Made by a program: the position numbers and the translations under genes | From: CAYRGQ01 sp964423925 | GTDB lineage: Bacteria; Bacteroidota; Bacteroidia; Sphingobacteriales; Sphingobacteriaceae | Assembly: GCA_964423925.1 (NCBI GenBank) | Contig: CAYRGQ010000006.1 | Span: 1-64,000, forward strand | Length of the DNA stretch: 64,000 nucleotides | Direction of reading: 5' to 3' | Part shown: piece after piece, positions 42,105 through 51,418 of the stretch | How the letters are laid out: every line of letters begins with the position of its first letter | Numbering within the stretch: position 1 is the first letter of the stretch | Notes under the pieces: model-generated | Told to the model about the DNA's origin: nothing | Seen by the model: the letters and a program-made list of their open reading frames with translations, nothing else | Database searches by the model: none

Positions 42105-43706
42105 TTAAAAGCCCCCTAACCTTCTGGGCTGACGTATAGCAGGCCATACGCCCGGTTTGCCATCACGGCCTGCCGGCAGCACCCGCCGCTCGCGATTCAC
42201 GAGTGCAGGCTCTTCGCTAGCCATGTACGCCATGGTCGCCGTGAGGATGACGTTATATTTTAAGTCGTCAAACACAATCTTATCATACGTGTCGAGGTTG
42301 GTGTGCCAGGTAATGGTGTAGTACCCCCATGAGAGTGCGCTGAGCATAAAGGCAGGAATACCAGCGGCCACAAATGACGCGTGGTCCGAACCACCGCCTC
42401 CAGGGGACCCCGGAAACGTTGTTTCGATATGCTGGCGTACCTCAAGCGGTGCGGCACCCACCCAGCGGCCGATAAAATCATAGGCATGGAGAAAGCCCGA
42501 TCCATTGATTTGCGACACGCGGCCCGTACCATTGTCCAAGTTGAATACCGCTTGGGTGTTCTCGACGATGTTCGGGTTATCGAGCACGAAAGCGCGCGAA
42601 CCGTTGAGCCCTTGCTCCTCGCTGCCCCACAGACCTACGAGGATGGTCCGTTTGGGGTTGGGATAAAGCTTCTTCAGTACGCGAGCCACCTCCATCATGG
42701 CGATAGTTCCCGTGCCGTTATCCGTTGCACCTGATCCGCCTTCCCATGAATCGAGGTGGGCAGACAGGATAACGTATTCATCCGGAAACTCCGTGCCCTT
42801 GATTTCGGCGAGGGTGTTGAAGATAGGCACTTGACCAAGCTCTTTAGACTCGGTACGCACCCGAATACGCGGCTTTTGGCCGCTCTCGGCTAGCCGGAAT
42901 AGCACGCCATAGTCTTCTAGCGATAAGTCTACTGTTGGAACTTTTTTAGTCCTGGCGCCGAAGATTTTGTTTGAACCGAATTCGTTTGACCAATAAGACA
43001 TAACGATACCTGCAGCGCCGGCATCCTCTAACACCCCAGGTAGTGAGTTGGCATTGGTACCTGTCCGGATAATGCGCTCATTCCATGCTTTGCTCAGCGA
43101 ATCGCGCTGTTGGTTTATTTTTTCTATAGACTCAGGGCGTCCATATTCCTGCCAATTAGCCACTGTCCGCCCCGTGGGCTGCAACATGTTAATCAGAACG
43201 TATTTACCCTTGACATTCGGTAGCCATGCTTTGAACGCAATGGAATCCGCTACATCAGCCAACACGATGACTTCGCCTTCCACCGCTTGGCCATTGGTAG
43301 TCGGGCTCCATGCGAGCTGGGTGCCGTAAAGTGTCTTGACGCGGGGGTACACCATATCGATATGCGAGATCCCGCGTTCCCACCCACGCCATTCGCCAAA
43401 TTGTTCGTTACGAGCCGGGATGCCCCAGTCTTCGAAGGTCTTGACTGCCCAATCATGGGCATGGTCCATTTGAGGCGTCCCTACCAAGCGTGGGCCTACA
43501 ATATCGAGCAACTCGTGCGCAAGCCGTTCTAGCTGGGAGTTTTCGTTGACTTCTTGCACGATGGCCTCCACGACTGGGTCAAGTGGCGGAGGCGTGCCTT
43601 GTGCGGGTTGCGCTACTGCCGATAAAGTCGCAAAAGCGATCGTAGAGATGAGCACGGCGGCCGTTTTAGCCATACGGCCGAGGACGTGGGTCAGAGTCTG
43701 TTTCAT
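42105..43706 (-). CDS. M28-family peptidase with PA domain, exported
   Basis: 533 residues from the ATG at 43706, with a signal peptide ending SAVAQP. An inserted protease-associated domain (about 120-290, including EGEVIVLADVADS and GAAGIVMSYW) precedes the catalytic part. Zinc ligands are visible in SAHLDSWEGGSGATDNGTG, GSEEQGLNGS, FNLDNGTG and WHTNLDTYDKI. It resembles glutamate-carboxypeptidase-II-like M28 enzymes and should act on peptides in the periplasm or outside. It diverges from the HAD phosphatase gene, and a double hairpin follows the stop. Confidence 0.92.
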   Translation of the reverse strand: MKQTLTHVLGRMAKTAAVLISTIAFATLSAVAQPAQGTPPPLDPVVEAIVQEVNENSQLERLAHELLDIVGPRLVGTPQMDHAHDWAVKTFEDWGIPARNEQFGEWRGWERGISHIDMVYPRVKTLYGTQLAWSPTTNGQAVEGEVIVLADVADSIAFKAWLPNVKGKYVLINMLQPTGRTVANWQEYGRPESIEKINQQRDSLSKAWNERIIRTGTNANSLPGVLEDAGAAGIVMSYWSNEFGSNKIFGARTKKVPTVDLSLEDYGVLFRLAESGQKPRIRVRTESKELGQVPIFNTLAEIKGTEFPDEYVILSAHLDSWEGGSGATDNGTGTIAMMEVARVLKKLYPNPKRTILVGLWGSEEQGLNGSRAFVLDNPNIVENTQAVFNLDNGTGRVSQINGSGFLHAYDFIGRWVGAAPLEVRQHIETTFPGSPGGGGSDHASFVAAGIPAFMLSALSWGYYTITWHTNLDTYDKIVFDDLKYNVILTATMAYMASEEPALVNRERRVLPAGRDGKPGVWPAIRQPRRLGGF

Positions 43707-43915
43707 AATGCGAATTAAAATGTGGTGATACTGATTTGGTCTTGTAACGATGATCAAGCGATTAGTCTGACCGTATTAGGCCATACGTGCAACTAAATTC
43801 AGGTTTATTTTTAGCTTTTTGCCTATTATTTCAAAAAAATTACGCGAAAGGACATTCCATAACGTCACCGCTTCCTTCAGGACCCGCCTGCGACAGTTAT
43901 CCCCGATTAAAAGGT

Positions 43916-43923
43916 TACTTTTG
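43916..43923 (+). promoter_or_regulatory. -7 box upstream of the HAD phosphatase
   Basis: TACTTTTG, 39 bases before the ATG at 43963. No -33 TTG at 20 bases. Confidence 0.4.
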
Positions 43924-43962
43924 CGCGACAGTTGACAATTTTTTTGTCGTATATTATCAGCT

Positions 43963-44745
43963 ATGACTAAAGCAGTGTTTTTTGATGTCGACGGGACCCT
44001 GCTAAGCTTCCGGACGCATCAAGTTCCTTCCTCTACCGAAAAAGCAATCTCCATCCTTAGAAAAAAAGGAATCAAAATATTCGTATCAACCGGCCGTTCG
44101 ATCAATAGCCTGGAATCGATCAAGCACATTGGCTTTGACGGATACATCACCTTCAACGGCGGTTACTGCGTAGACGCTAACGGCCAAACCCTCTACCGAA
44201 AAAGCATGCACGAACGCGATATCGCAGCCTTGCTTGCCCACGCTGAACAAAATCCGGATTTCTGCTTCTCGTTCATGTCCGAACGCAAGGTAACGATCAA
44301 CCGCGTGACGCCCCCGGTGGCCAGCATGTACCGCATGCTTAACTTGGCTACGCCTCCGCTGGGCGACTACCGCAATATGGAGCTCGACTCCGTCTTGCAA
44401 GCGAACGTATTTATCCCGCCAGAGGAAGAGCCGGCATTTATGCGCAACGTAATGCCGAACTCAGTCGCCACGCGCTGGACACCCCTCTTTGCCGATGTAA
44501 ACCCACAGGGGCAAAGTAAGAAGGTGGGGATAGACGTCTTTTGCGAACGGCTAGGCATCGACCCCGCCACCACCATCGCCTTTGGTGACGGCGGCAATGA
44601 CGTCACCATGTTGCAGCACTGCGGGGTAGGAGTAGCCATGGGAAATGCGGTCGACAGTCTGAAGGCGGTGGCCGATTACGTCACCGACGAAGTAGACCAG
44701 GACGGCGTGTACAAGGCCTTGCAACATCTGGGCGTCATCGACTAA
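43963..44745 (+). CDS. Cof-type HAD phosphatase
   Basis: 260 residues. Motif I FFDVDGTLLSF (nucleophile Asp8, Asp10), motif II STGRS, and the C-terminal FGDGGNDVTML are intact, with a type-IIB cap between them (about 85-185). Cof/YbiV-type enzymes hydrolyse sugar phosphates, FMN or similar small phosphates in the cytoplasm; the substrate is not readable. The next gene in the same direction has its own -7 box. Confidence 0.92.
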   Translation: MTKAVFFDVDGTLLSFRTHQVPSSTEKAISILRKKGIKIFVSTGRSINSLESIKHIGFDGYITFNGGYCVDANGQTLYRKSMHERDIAALLAHAEQNPDFCFSFMSERKVTINRVTPPVASMYRMLNLATPPLGDYRNMELDSVLQANVFIPPEEEPAFMRNVMPNSVATRWTPLFADVNPQGQSKKVGIDVFCERLGIDPATTIAFGDGGNDVTMLQHCGVGVAMGNAVDSLKAVADYVTDEVDQDGVYKALQHLGVID

Positions 44746-44807
44746 AAACTCCTGTCGCCGCGTTGGCGAGCCAGTCCACACCTGCACTAGTTCATTTCCT
44801 GCGTTCG

Positions 44808-44815
44808 TATTTTTG
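44808..44815 (+). promoter_or_regulatory. -7 box upstream of the second DUF5686 gene
   Basis: TATTTTTG. The ATG at 44823 is seven bases on and the ATG at 44841 is 25 bases on. No -33 TTG at 20 bases. Confidence 0.4.
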
Positions 44816-44840
44816 CCGGATAATGCCGTACTTTAAAGTG

Positions 44841-47312
44841 ATGAACCGAATGATCCTTGCGTGCTTGGCGTTTTTTTTCACTGTGCAAGCCGCCTTCGCC
44901 CAGCAGTTTCGGCTTACCGGATCCGTTCGCGATTCGGACGGCGAACCTATTCCATTCGCCACGGTGTACTTACAGCACACGAATATTGGCACGGCGGCCA
45001 ACAGCGAGGGGACCTTTTTATTGCGCGTACCGGCGGGCAACCACCGACTGCTCGTGCGGGCGGTGGGCTATCAGCAGACCGTCCAACCGATAGAGATCTA
45101 CCAAGACCAACATGTGGACGCCGTGCTTAGTCCGGCGACCTTTCAGTTGGAGGAGGTCGTGGTCGGCAATGCCGAGGACCCCGCGTACCGCATCATCCGC
45201 CTAGCCATGCAGCACCGGCGAACTTACCTGGAAGAGGCGACTCCGTATTCTGCCAAGGTATACATCAAAGGAGTACAGCGACTCCTGCAGGCTCCCACGT
45301 CGTTTCTCGGCGTTGACGTGGATAGGATCGGTCGGGAAATCGGACTCGATTCCAATCGCACGGGCATTGTTTACTTGTCTGAATCCGAATCCCAGATCAC
45401 GGTAGACCCGCCCGATGGATTTCGGGAAGAAATGCTCAGCTCCAAGATATCCGGAAATAACCGGGCATTCAGCTTTAACCGTGCTTCAGACCTCCAGCTA
45501 AACTTTTACGAAAACACGCAAGTCATCATCGAAGGGCTCAGCCCACGCCCCTTCGTTTCGCCGATTGCCGACAATGCCATGGCCTACTATCGGTACAGAT
45601 ACGTGGGACGGATGGATGCGGATAGCCTGTCGATCCATAAAATTGAAGTAATTCCACGTCGCAAAGGCGAACCAGTATACGCGGGCGACCTGTATATCAT
45701 TGAGGGAAGTTGGCGGATTTACAGCACGGACTTCATGCTCACCAAAGATGCGAGCATCAACTTATTGGACACCCTGGTCATCAAGCAGGAGTTCGTGCCG
45801 ATATCCGAGTCGCAATGGCGCCCTGCACAGGCAAACTTCGATTTCGTTGGCGGCTTGTTAGGCTTTCGTATTGACGGATATTTCGTGGCCGTATTTAGCG
45901 ACTATACATTGCGCGACGCACCCAGTCCGAGAGGCTTCCGCGAGGTGTTGCGCATTGAGGAGGGCGTAAACAAAAAGGACAGCGCGTACTGGAGTGCCCA
46001 TCGTCCGCTAGCGCTCAGCGAGGAGGAGGCGCTTGACTACGTGCGCAAGGACAGTATTCGACGAAGGAGGGAATCCAAATCCTACCTCGACTCACTGGAC
46101 CGCGAAATGAATCGTTTTAAACCGGCAAACTTTCTGTTGGCGGGTCACCAGCACGGCAACCGATACCGACGCACGACCCTAGCCTTTGATGGGCTGGCCA
46201 ACAGCCTGCTGTACAACACCGTAGAAGGACTGGCGCTCAACTACAATGTCCGCTACAGCAAACAAATAGACACGCTCCGCCGCCAGATATTGACCGTCAT
46301 GGGCAACGTGCGCTACGGGTTCGCGAATAAGCGCCTCAACGGTTACGGAGGTGTCACCATCCCCATAAACTGGGGTCAGGTTTCGGTTTCCGGCGGAAGC
46401 CAGATAGGCGACCTCAACCCCCGGGGATCACTGCCAGTTGCCTTTAACACCATCAACACCTGGCTGTTTGGACGCAACTACCAAAAGCTTCACGAGCGCC
46501 GATTTGCCCGAGTGGATGGGCAGTTCACGTTACCGGCGAATGTCCAGTTGGAGGCGGGTATCCATTGGGAAGATCGCCAATGGTTGCCGAATAGCACGGA
46601 CTACGTACTTTTTAGCCGCTACCGACCACGCATCACGTCCAATAACCCGTTTTCGCCAGATGTGGACACACCCCTCATGGAAAGACACCAAGCCCTATGG
46701 CTTTCCCTGGCGCTTGCCTACGATTTTGGGACCACCTACGAAACCTATCCCCATCGGCGGGTGTACCTGCCGTCGGTATACCCCACACTCCGACTGATAT
46801 ACACCAAGGGCATACCCCAGGTACTAGGCTCTGACGTGGACTATGATTTGCTCCGTGCAGAACTGGGGAAGGACAATATCCGGCTGGGCCTCTACGGCAA
46901 TATCTCGTTTCTGCTTTCGGCTGGCGCGTTCCTTAATGAAAACACGCTTTATTATCCAGACCTCCACCATTTTGAGGGAACACAATCACTCATCACGGAT
47001 CAACGCATCAGCTCATTTCTACTATTGGACTATTACCTGCACAGCACCGCCGGACGTTTCGCGGAAGGCCACGCCGAATACAACATGGCAACGATGCTGA
47101 CGAGCAAGGTACCCTTATTGCGACGATTACGCCTACAAGAGATCCTCGGATTCCATTACCTCAATACCCCCGCCATAGGCCACTACGGGGAAGTGCACGG
47201 CGGACTACAGTGGAACAACGTCCGGGTAATGTATGCGCAATCCGTGGGAACAAAAGACGTCGCCGACAAGCCTCATGCCATTCGCATCGGCCTACGGCTA
47301 CCCATCAATTAG
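44841..47312 (+). CDS. DUF5686 outer-membrane protein, second copy
   Basis: 823 residues from the ATG at 44841, which opens the signal peptide MNRMILACLAFFFTVQAAFA; an in-frame ATG at 44823 is possible. A CarboxypepD_reg-like domain (FRLTGSVRDSDGEPIPFATVYL) is followed by EEVVVGNAEDPAYRIIRLAM, the DUF5686 region and a C-terminal beta-barrel. Relative to the copy at 21.8 kb, the domain order is the same but the sequence is clearly different, so the two are not recent duplicates. It is likely an outer-membrane barrel of unknown function. lpxK follows from its own promoter. Confidence 0.88.
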   Translation: MNRMILACLAFFFTVQAAFAQQFRLTGSVRDSDGEPIPFATVYLQHTNIGTAANSEGTFLLRVPAGNHRLLVRAVGYQQTVQPIEIYQDQHVDAVLSPATFQLEEVVVGNAEDPAYRIIRLAMQHRRTYLEEATPYSAKVYIKGVQRLLQAPTSFLGVDVDRIGREIGLDSNRTGIVYLSESESQITVDPPDGFREEMLSSKISGNNRAFSFNRASDLQLNFYENTQVIIEGLSPRPFVSPIADNAMAYYRYRYVGRMDADSLSIHKIEVIPRRKGEPVYAGDLYIIEGSWRIYSTDFMLTKDASINLLDTLVIKQEFVPISESQWRPAQANFDFVGGLLGFRIDGYFVAVFSDYTLRDAPSPRGFREVLRIEEGVNKKDSAYWSAHRPLALSEEEALDYVRKDSIRRRRESKSYLDSLDREMNRFKPANFLLAGHQHGNRYRRTTLAFDGLANSLLYNTVEGLALNYNVRYSKQIDTLRRQILTVMGNVRYGFANKRLNGYGGVTIPINWGQVSVSGGSQIGDLNPRGSLPVAFNTINTWLFGRNYQKLHERRFARVDGQFTLPANVQLEAGIHWEDRQWLPNSTDYVLFSRYRPRITSNNPFSPDVDTPLMERHQALWLSLALAYDFGTTYETYPHRRVYLPSVYPTLRLIYTKGIPQVLGSDVDYDLLRAELGKDNIRLGLYGNISFLLSAGAFLNENTLYYPDLHHFEGTQSLITDQRISSFLLLDYYLHSTAGRFAEGHAEYNMATMLTSKVPLLRRLRLQEILGFHYLNTPAIGHYGEVHGGLQWNNVRVMYAQSVGTKDVADKPHAIRIGLRLPIN

Positions 47313-47336
47313 CAGCCTGTACCCGCAGTGGAAAAC

Positions 47337-47368
47337 TTTGCGTATATAAACGCCTTTGCGTAAACTTG
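47337..47368 (+). promoter_or_regulatory. Promoter of lpxK
   Basis: TTTG (47337-47340), exactly 20 bases, then TAAACTTG (47361-47368), one base off consensus, 18 bases before the ATG. Confidence 0.55.
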
Positions 47369-47386
47369 TGCCATTCGGGCTTTTCT

Positions 47387-48454
47387 ATGAGGTATATCCG
47401 ACTCTTGCTATTCCCCTTCTCGTTGCTATATGGGCTGATAATTGCCATTCGCCACGCCCTGTACGACCACGATTGGCTTAAACGGACGGCGGTGGGCATC
47501 CCCACCATCGTTGTTGGCAACTTGGCCATTGGTGGCACGGGAAAAAGCCCCATGGTCGAGTATTTAATTCGAATGTTCAGCAGTAAGTATCGCATCGCGG
47601 TACTCAGTAGGGGCTATGGCCGACAAACGAACGGCTATCGCGAAGTGGAAGTAGGCGACGATGCCACGCAGGTAGGCGATGAGCCGTTGCAGTTCAAACG
47701 TAAATTTCCGGATATCACGGTATCTGTCTGCGAAAATCGCTTAAAGGGGATCCGCGAACTCCAAGGGAACCACGATCTGGTTTTGCTGGACGACGCGTTC
47801 CAGCACCGCGCGCTCGTTCCGGGATTCGCGATCCTGCTCTTCGATTACACCGCTACCTTGCGCGGGCCGCACGTACTGCTCCCGGCCGGAAATTACCGGG
47901 ATTTGCTCCGTCGCCGACGGCATGCCGACATCTTGGTCGTGACCAAAACACCGAACGAAGCCCCTGTAGACCAAAAAAGTAAGATCGCCCATAAGCTGTC
48001 CGTTGATTCGATACCGCTGATTTACTCCTCTATCCAATACGATCATATCCTACCCCTAGACTCCGCCGGCGAGTTGTTGCAGCCCGATGGGGAAACGAAG
48101 GTGTTACTCGTTACCGGCATTGCTAACCCAACTCCGTTCGTCAATCATGCCACGCAACATTACCACCCTGCCGGTCATCTTGCATTTCCTGACCACTACG
48201 CCTTTACGGCGGCGGACGCCCAACGCATCGTGTCGCGCTTCGAATCCGTCAGCGGATCAAACAAAATCGTGTTGACGACGGAAAAAGACGCCATGCGCCT
48301 GAGGGTCTTTGCAAACCTCTTTCGCACGCAGGGCATTCCGGTATTTTACCTCCCTATCCGCGCAAGCTTTGGGCCCACGGACGCACAGCTGCTGCGCGCC
48401 AAGCTTGAACGCTACTTGCAAAACGCACAAGGTCTTTCTACGCAATCCCCGTAG
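47387..48454 (+). CDS. lpxK: Tetraacyldisaccharide 4'-kinase
   Basis: 355 residues from the ATG at 47387. It phosphorylates the 4' position of the lipid A precursor at the inner membrane. An N-terminal membrane helix (RLLLFPFSLLYGLIIAIR) is followed by the unusual P-loop GGTGKSP (49-55), VLSRGYGR, VGDEPLQF, LLDDAFQHRAL and VTGIANPTPF, all LpxK signatures. Upstream in-frame sequence lies in the end of the DUF5686 gene. Its end overlaps the convergent LacI-type gene by 17 bases. Confidence 0.95.
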   Translation: MRYIRLLLFPFSLLYGLIIAIRHALYDHDWLKRTAVGIPTIVVGNLAIGGTGKSPMVEYLIRMFSSKYRIAVLSRGYGRQTNGYREVEVGDDATQVGDEPLQFKRKFPDITVSVCENRLKGIRELQGNHDLVLLDDAFQHRALVPGFAILLFDYTATLRGPHVLLPAGNYRDLLRRRRHADILVVTKTPNEAPVDQKSKIAHKLSVDSIPLIYSSIQYDHILPLDSAGELLQPDGETKVLLVTGIANPTPFVNHATQHYHPAGHLAFPDHYAFTAADAQRIVSRFESVSGSNKIVLTTEKDAMRLRVFANLFRTQGIPVFYLPIRASFGPTDAQLLRAKLERYLQNAQGLSTQSP

Positions 48455-49508
48455 ATCCTTCATTGTGGCGGCTCCGCAGGCTTGAGGGCCTCACGTAGAG
48501 TTTCATCGGCAACATAACGCGTTCGAAGTCCTCGTGCGGAATACCGCGTTGCTGTTGTCTGAGCAAGTGCACGAGCTTATGGGTCGCCGTCTTGCCAATC
48601 TCAAAAGCGGGCTGACGGATGGTAGTCAACGGGGTTGCCAGCACCTCCGCCATGTCGGTGTTGCTAAAGGCCGCAATAGCGATGTCCTGTGGCACGCGCA
48701 GGCCGAGTTCCCGAAATGTAATCAGCGCTTGCATGGATATTTGGTCGGTAGCCGTCAAAATCGCGGTAGGCGGTTGGGGAAATTCCATAAGGCGACGGAT
48801 AGCGTCCGTGACTTCCCCCGCGATCGATGCGGGGCTCGAACAATCGCACGACATGCAGTAGTCGTCGGACAACGAAATTCGCCGTTCTTTGAGCGCCTGC
48901 CGGTAACCCGCCAGCCGCTCGGAGGCAATGCTTAACGAGGAGTCTACATTGAGAAACGCGATATGGATGTGCCCGTTGGCAATGAGATGCTTCGTGGCTT
49001 GGTAGGCTCCGCCGAAATTGTCCGCCCCCACCTGCTCGGTATCGATTTGGTCGCTCAGCCGATCGAACAACACCACGGGAACGCCCGAACGCTGCAATTC
49101 CTTCAGCCGCTTAAAATCTTCGGTCTGTATGGAAGGCGAAATCAAGATGCCTTCGACGCCCCGGGCCTCCAATTGGGCGATACAGGCCGTTTCCTTAGCC
49201 TGGGATTCCTTACTTTGCATAATGATCAAGTCATAGCCCGCTTCGGTGCACGCTTGGTCGATGCCATCCAGCATTTGGGACACAAAGCTGTTGTCAATGG
49301 AGCAAATAATCACGCCGATGGAGCCACTCTTTCCCATTTTAAGGCTCTTGGCCATCCGATTAGGCGAGTAGTTATGAGCGGCTGCAAATTCCCGCACACG
49401 CTGTTTGGTTTCTTCCCCGATCTCATAGCTGTCGTGTAAAGCCTTGGATACGGTCGAAACCGAAAGGTTAAGCGCATGCGCGATATCCCGCAATGTTAAG
49501 TTTGCCAT
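48438..49508 (-). CDS. LacI-family transcriptional regulator
   Basis: 356 residues. The helix-turn-helix TLRDIAHALNLSVSTVSKAL (about 4-23), the hinge NRMAKSLKMGKSG and a type-1 periplasmic-binding-protein sensor (IGVIICSIDNSFVSQMLDGI, VVLFDRLSD, LTATDQISMQALITFRELGL) are complete. No sugar-utilisation genes adjoin, so the target is unknown and may be distant. The inverted repeat over its own -7 box suggests autoregulation. Confidence 0.9.
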   Translation of the reverse strand: MANLTLRDIAHALNLSVSTVSKALHDSYEIGEETKQRVREFAAAHNYSPNRMAKSLKMGKSGSIGVIICSIDNSFVSQMLDGIDQACTEAGYDLIIMQSKESQAKETACIAQLEARGVEGILISPSIQTEDFKRLKELQRSGVPVVLFDRLSDQIDTEQVGADNFGGAYQATKHLIANGHIHIAFLNVDSSLSIASERLAGYRQALKERRISLSDDYCMSCDCSSPASIAGEVTDAIRRLMEFPQPPTAILTATDQISMQALITFRELGLRVPQDIAIAAFSNTDMAEVLATPLTTIRQPAFEIGKTATHKLVHLLRQQQRGIPHEDFERVMLPMKLYVRPSSLRSRHNEGSTGIA

Positions 49509-49525
49509 ATCTTTCGGAAAACAAC

Positions 49526-49546
49526 TTGGTTATCTACCAAAGATAT
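49526..49546. promoter_or_regulatory. Promoter box with overlapping inverted repeat upstream of the second LacI gene
   Basis: TATCTTTG on the minus strand (49545-49538) overlaps TTGGT-TATCT-ACCAA (49526-49540). A wider repeat, ATATCTTT (49507-49514) and AAAGATAT (49539-49546), also spans it. The central CG of usual LacI operators is absent. Confidence 0.45.
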
Positions 49547-49624
49547 GCAATACTAACCACACAACCTCACGGCACCTTAAGATCCCGCATTGTTTGCTAC
49601 CCGAACAGGGCGACTGCTTTTTCT

Positions 49625-49655
49625 TTGCAATTCCCTCGTAGTTTCGCTAAGTTTG
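49625..49655 (+). promoter_or_regulatory. Promoter of nth
   Basis: TTG (49625-49627), exactly 20 bases, TAAGTTTG (49648-49655). The box ends three bases (AAC) before the nth ATG. Confidence 0.75.
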
Positions 49656-49658
49656 AAC

Positions 49659-50339
49659 ATGCTCAAAAAAGACAGGTACCGCGCTTTTGTCGATTATTTT
49701 TCCACGCACAATCCCGATGCCCAGACCGAACTGAACTACAGTACGCCGTTTGAACTACTGGTCGCCGTCATCCTATCGGCACAGTGTACCGACAAACGCA
49801 TCAACCAAGTGACGCCCGCGCTTTTCGCCCGCTTCCCAGACCCCGAAAGCCTCGCCGTGGCGTCCGTGGAAGAGGTGTTTTCGTACATCCGTAGCGTGAG
49901 CTATCCCAACAACAAAGCCAAGCACCTCGTGGGCATGGCCAACAAACTCCTGGAAGAATTTGGAGGCGTCGTGCCGGAAAAGGTCGAGGACCTGCAAAAA
50001 TTACCCGGGGTGGGTAGAAAAACGGCGAACGTTATCGCGTCCGTCGTCTACAATGCGCCGGCTATGGCGGTAGATACGCACGTATTCCGCGTGGCGAACC
50101 GCATCGGACTCACGCATAACGCCACGACACCGTTGGCCGTCGAAAAGCAACTGGTGAAATATTTGCCGAAGGAAACGCTTTCCATTGCGCATCATTGGCT
50201 CATTTTGCACGGGCGTTATATCTGCTTGGCGCGTACGCCGAAATGTGAACGCTGCCCCATCACCTGGATGTGCAAATATTACGACAAGCACTGTTCTCTT
50301 GCGAAACCAAAAAAACAAAAGAATATTAGCACGAAGTAA
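49659..50339 (+). CDS. nth: Endonuclease III
   Basis: 226 residues from the ATG at 49659. The DNA glycosylase/AP lyase removes oxidised pyrimidines. The helix-hairpin-helix LPGVGRKTANVIAS carries catalytic Lys121, and Asp139 is in AVDTHVFRV. The C-x6-C-x2-C-x5-C motif (Cys189, 196, 199, 205) holds a [4Fe-4S] cluster. In-frame sequence upstream of 49659 lies across the promoter and can be dismissed. The mRNA is probably leaderless. recA follows after 37 bases with its own -7 box. Confidence 0.96.
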   Translation: MLKKDRYRAFVDYFSTHNPDAQTELNYSTPFELLVAVILSAQCTDKRINQVTPALFARFPDPESLAVASVEEVFSYIRSVSYPNNKAKHLVGMANKLLEEFGGVVPEKVEDLQKLPGVGRKTANVIASVVYNAPAMAVDTHVFRVANRIGLTHNATTPLAVEKQLVKYLPKETLSIAHHWLILHGRYICLARTPKCERCPITWMCKYYDKHCSLAKPKKQKNISTK

Positions 50340-50349
50340 AAAATATTAT

Positions 50350-50357
50350 TACTTTTG
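50350..50357 (+). promoter_or_regulatory. -7 box upstream of recA
   Basis: TACTTTTG, 19 bases before the recA ATG. No -33 TTG and no SOS-type palindrome that I recognise. Confidence 0.45.
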
Positions 50358-50376
50358 AATCATAATTACTAAAAAT

Positions 50377-51384
50377 ATGAGCAATCAAGAGAAACTGAAA
50401 GCGTTGCAGTTGACGCTTGATAAATTGGAGAAATCCTACGGCAAGGGCGCGGTTATGAAACTGGGCGATACAGCGGTAGAGCCCATCGATGCTATTTCCA
50501 CCGGATCAATCGGCTTAGACATAGCCTTGGGTATCGGCGGCGTGCCCAAGGGACGCGTCGTAGAAATATACGGCCCCGAATCGTCGGGAAAGACCACCTT
50601 AGCTACGCACATCATCGCGGAAGCACAGAAAAACGGTGGGATCGCGGCGTTCGTCGACGCCGAACACGCTTTCGATAAGTACTATGCCAAGAAGTTAGGC
50701 GTGGACATCGAGAACCTGCTCATCTCCCAGCCGGACAACGGTGAACAGGCGCTCGAAATCGCCGACAACCTCATCCGCTCCGGAGCCATCGACGTTATCG
50801 TCATCGACTCGGTAGCGGCGCTCGTGCCCAAGGGTGAAATCGAAGGGGAAATGGGCGACTCCAAAATGGGCTTGCAAGCGCGATTAATGTCTCAAGCACT
50901 GCGCAAGTTGACCGGCACCATCAGCAAAACCAACTGCTGCTGCATCTTCATCAACCAGCTTCGCGAAAAAATCGGCGTCATGTTTGGCAACCCCGAGACC
51001 ACCACTGGCGGAAACGCCCTTAAATTTTACGCTTCCGTGCGCTTGGACATCCGTCGTATGGCCCAAATAAAGGATGCCGACGAAGTCTCTGGAAACCGTG
51101 TGAAAGTTAAAATCGTAAAAAACAAAGTAGCGCCTCCGTTCCGCGTAGCCGAATTTGACATTATGTTTGGCGAGGGAATTTCCAAGGCCGGCGAGATCAT
51201 CGACTTGGGCGTCGACTTCAACATCATCAAAAAATCAGGCTCGTGGTTTAGCTACGGAGAAACTCGCCTGGGACAAGGACGCGATGCCGTGAAAAACCTC
51301 TTGCTCGACAACCCAGATTTGATGGATGAGCTGGAGGAAAAAATCAAGTCGGAAGTAACGGCAGAGAAGCTGGAAGAATTGTAG
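50377..51384 (+). CDS. recA: Recombinase RecA
   Basis: 335 residues. ALQLTLDKLEKSYGKGAVMKLGD, the Walker A motif GPESSGKTT, LLISQPDNGEQALEI, IVIDSVAALVPK (Walker B) and FINQLREKIGVMFGNPETTTGGNALKFYASVR are all textbook RecA. It drives homologous recombination and triggers the SOS response. The C-terminal tail is short and acidic. nth lies just upstream, and a hairpin terminator that overlaps the end of the convergent kinase gene follows. Confidence 0.98.
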   Translation: MSNQEKLKALQLTLDKLEKSYGKGAVMKLGDTAVEPIDAISTGSIGLDIALGIGGVPKGRVVEIYGPESSGKTTLATHIIAEAQKNGGIAAFVDAEHAFDKYYAKKLGVDIENLLISQPDNGEQALEIADNLIRSGAIDVIVIDSVAALVPKGEIEGEMGDSKMGLQARLMSQALRKLTGTISKTNCCCIFINQLREKIGVMFGNPETTTGGNALKFYASVRLDIRRMAQIKDADEVSGNRVKVKIVKNKVAPPFRVAEFDIMFGEGISKAGEIIDLGVDFNIIKKSGSWFSYGETRLGQGRDAVKNLLLDNPDLMDELEEKIKSEVTAEKLEEL

Positions 51385-51418
51385 GCGCGCTCCTACGCAA
51401 CACGAACTTATATTTACG

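Noticed and set aside
44755..44769. TCGCC/GGCGA hairpin after the HAD phosphatase gene
   Set aside because: A five-base stem with no T-run; likely chance.
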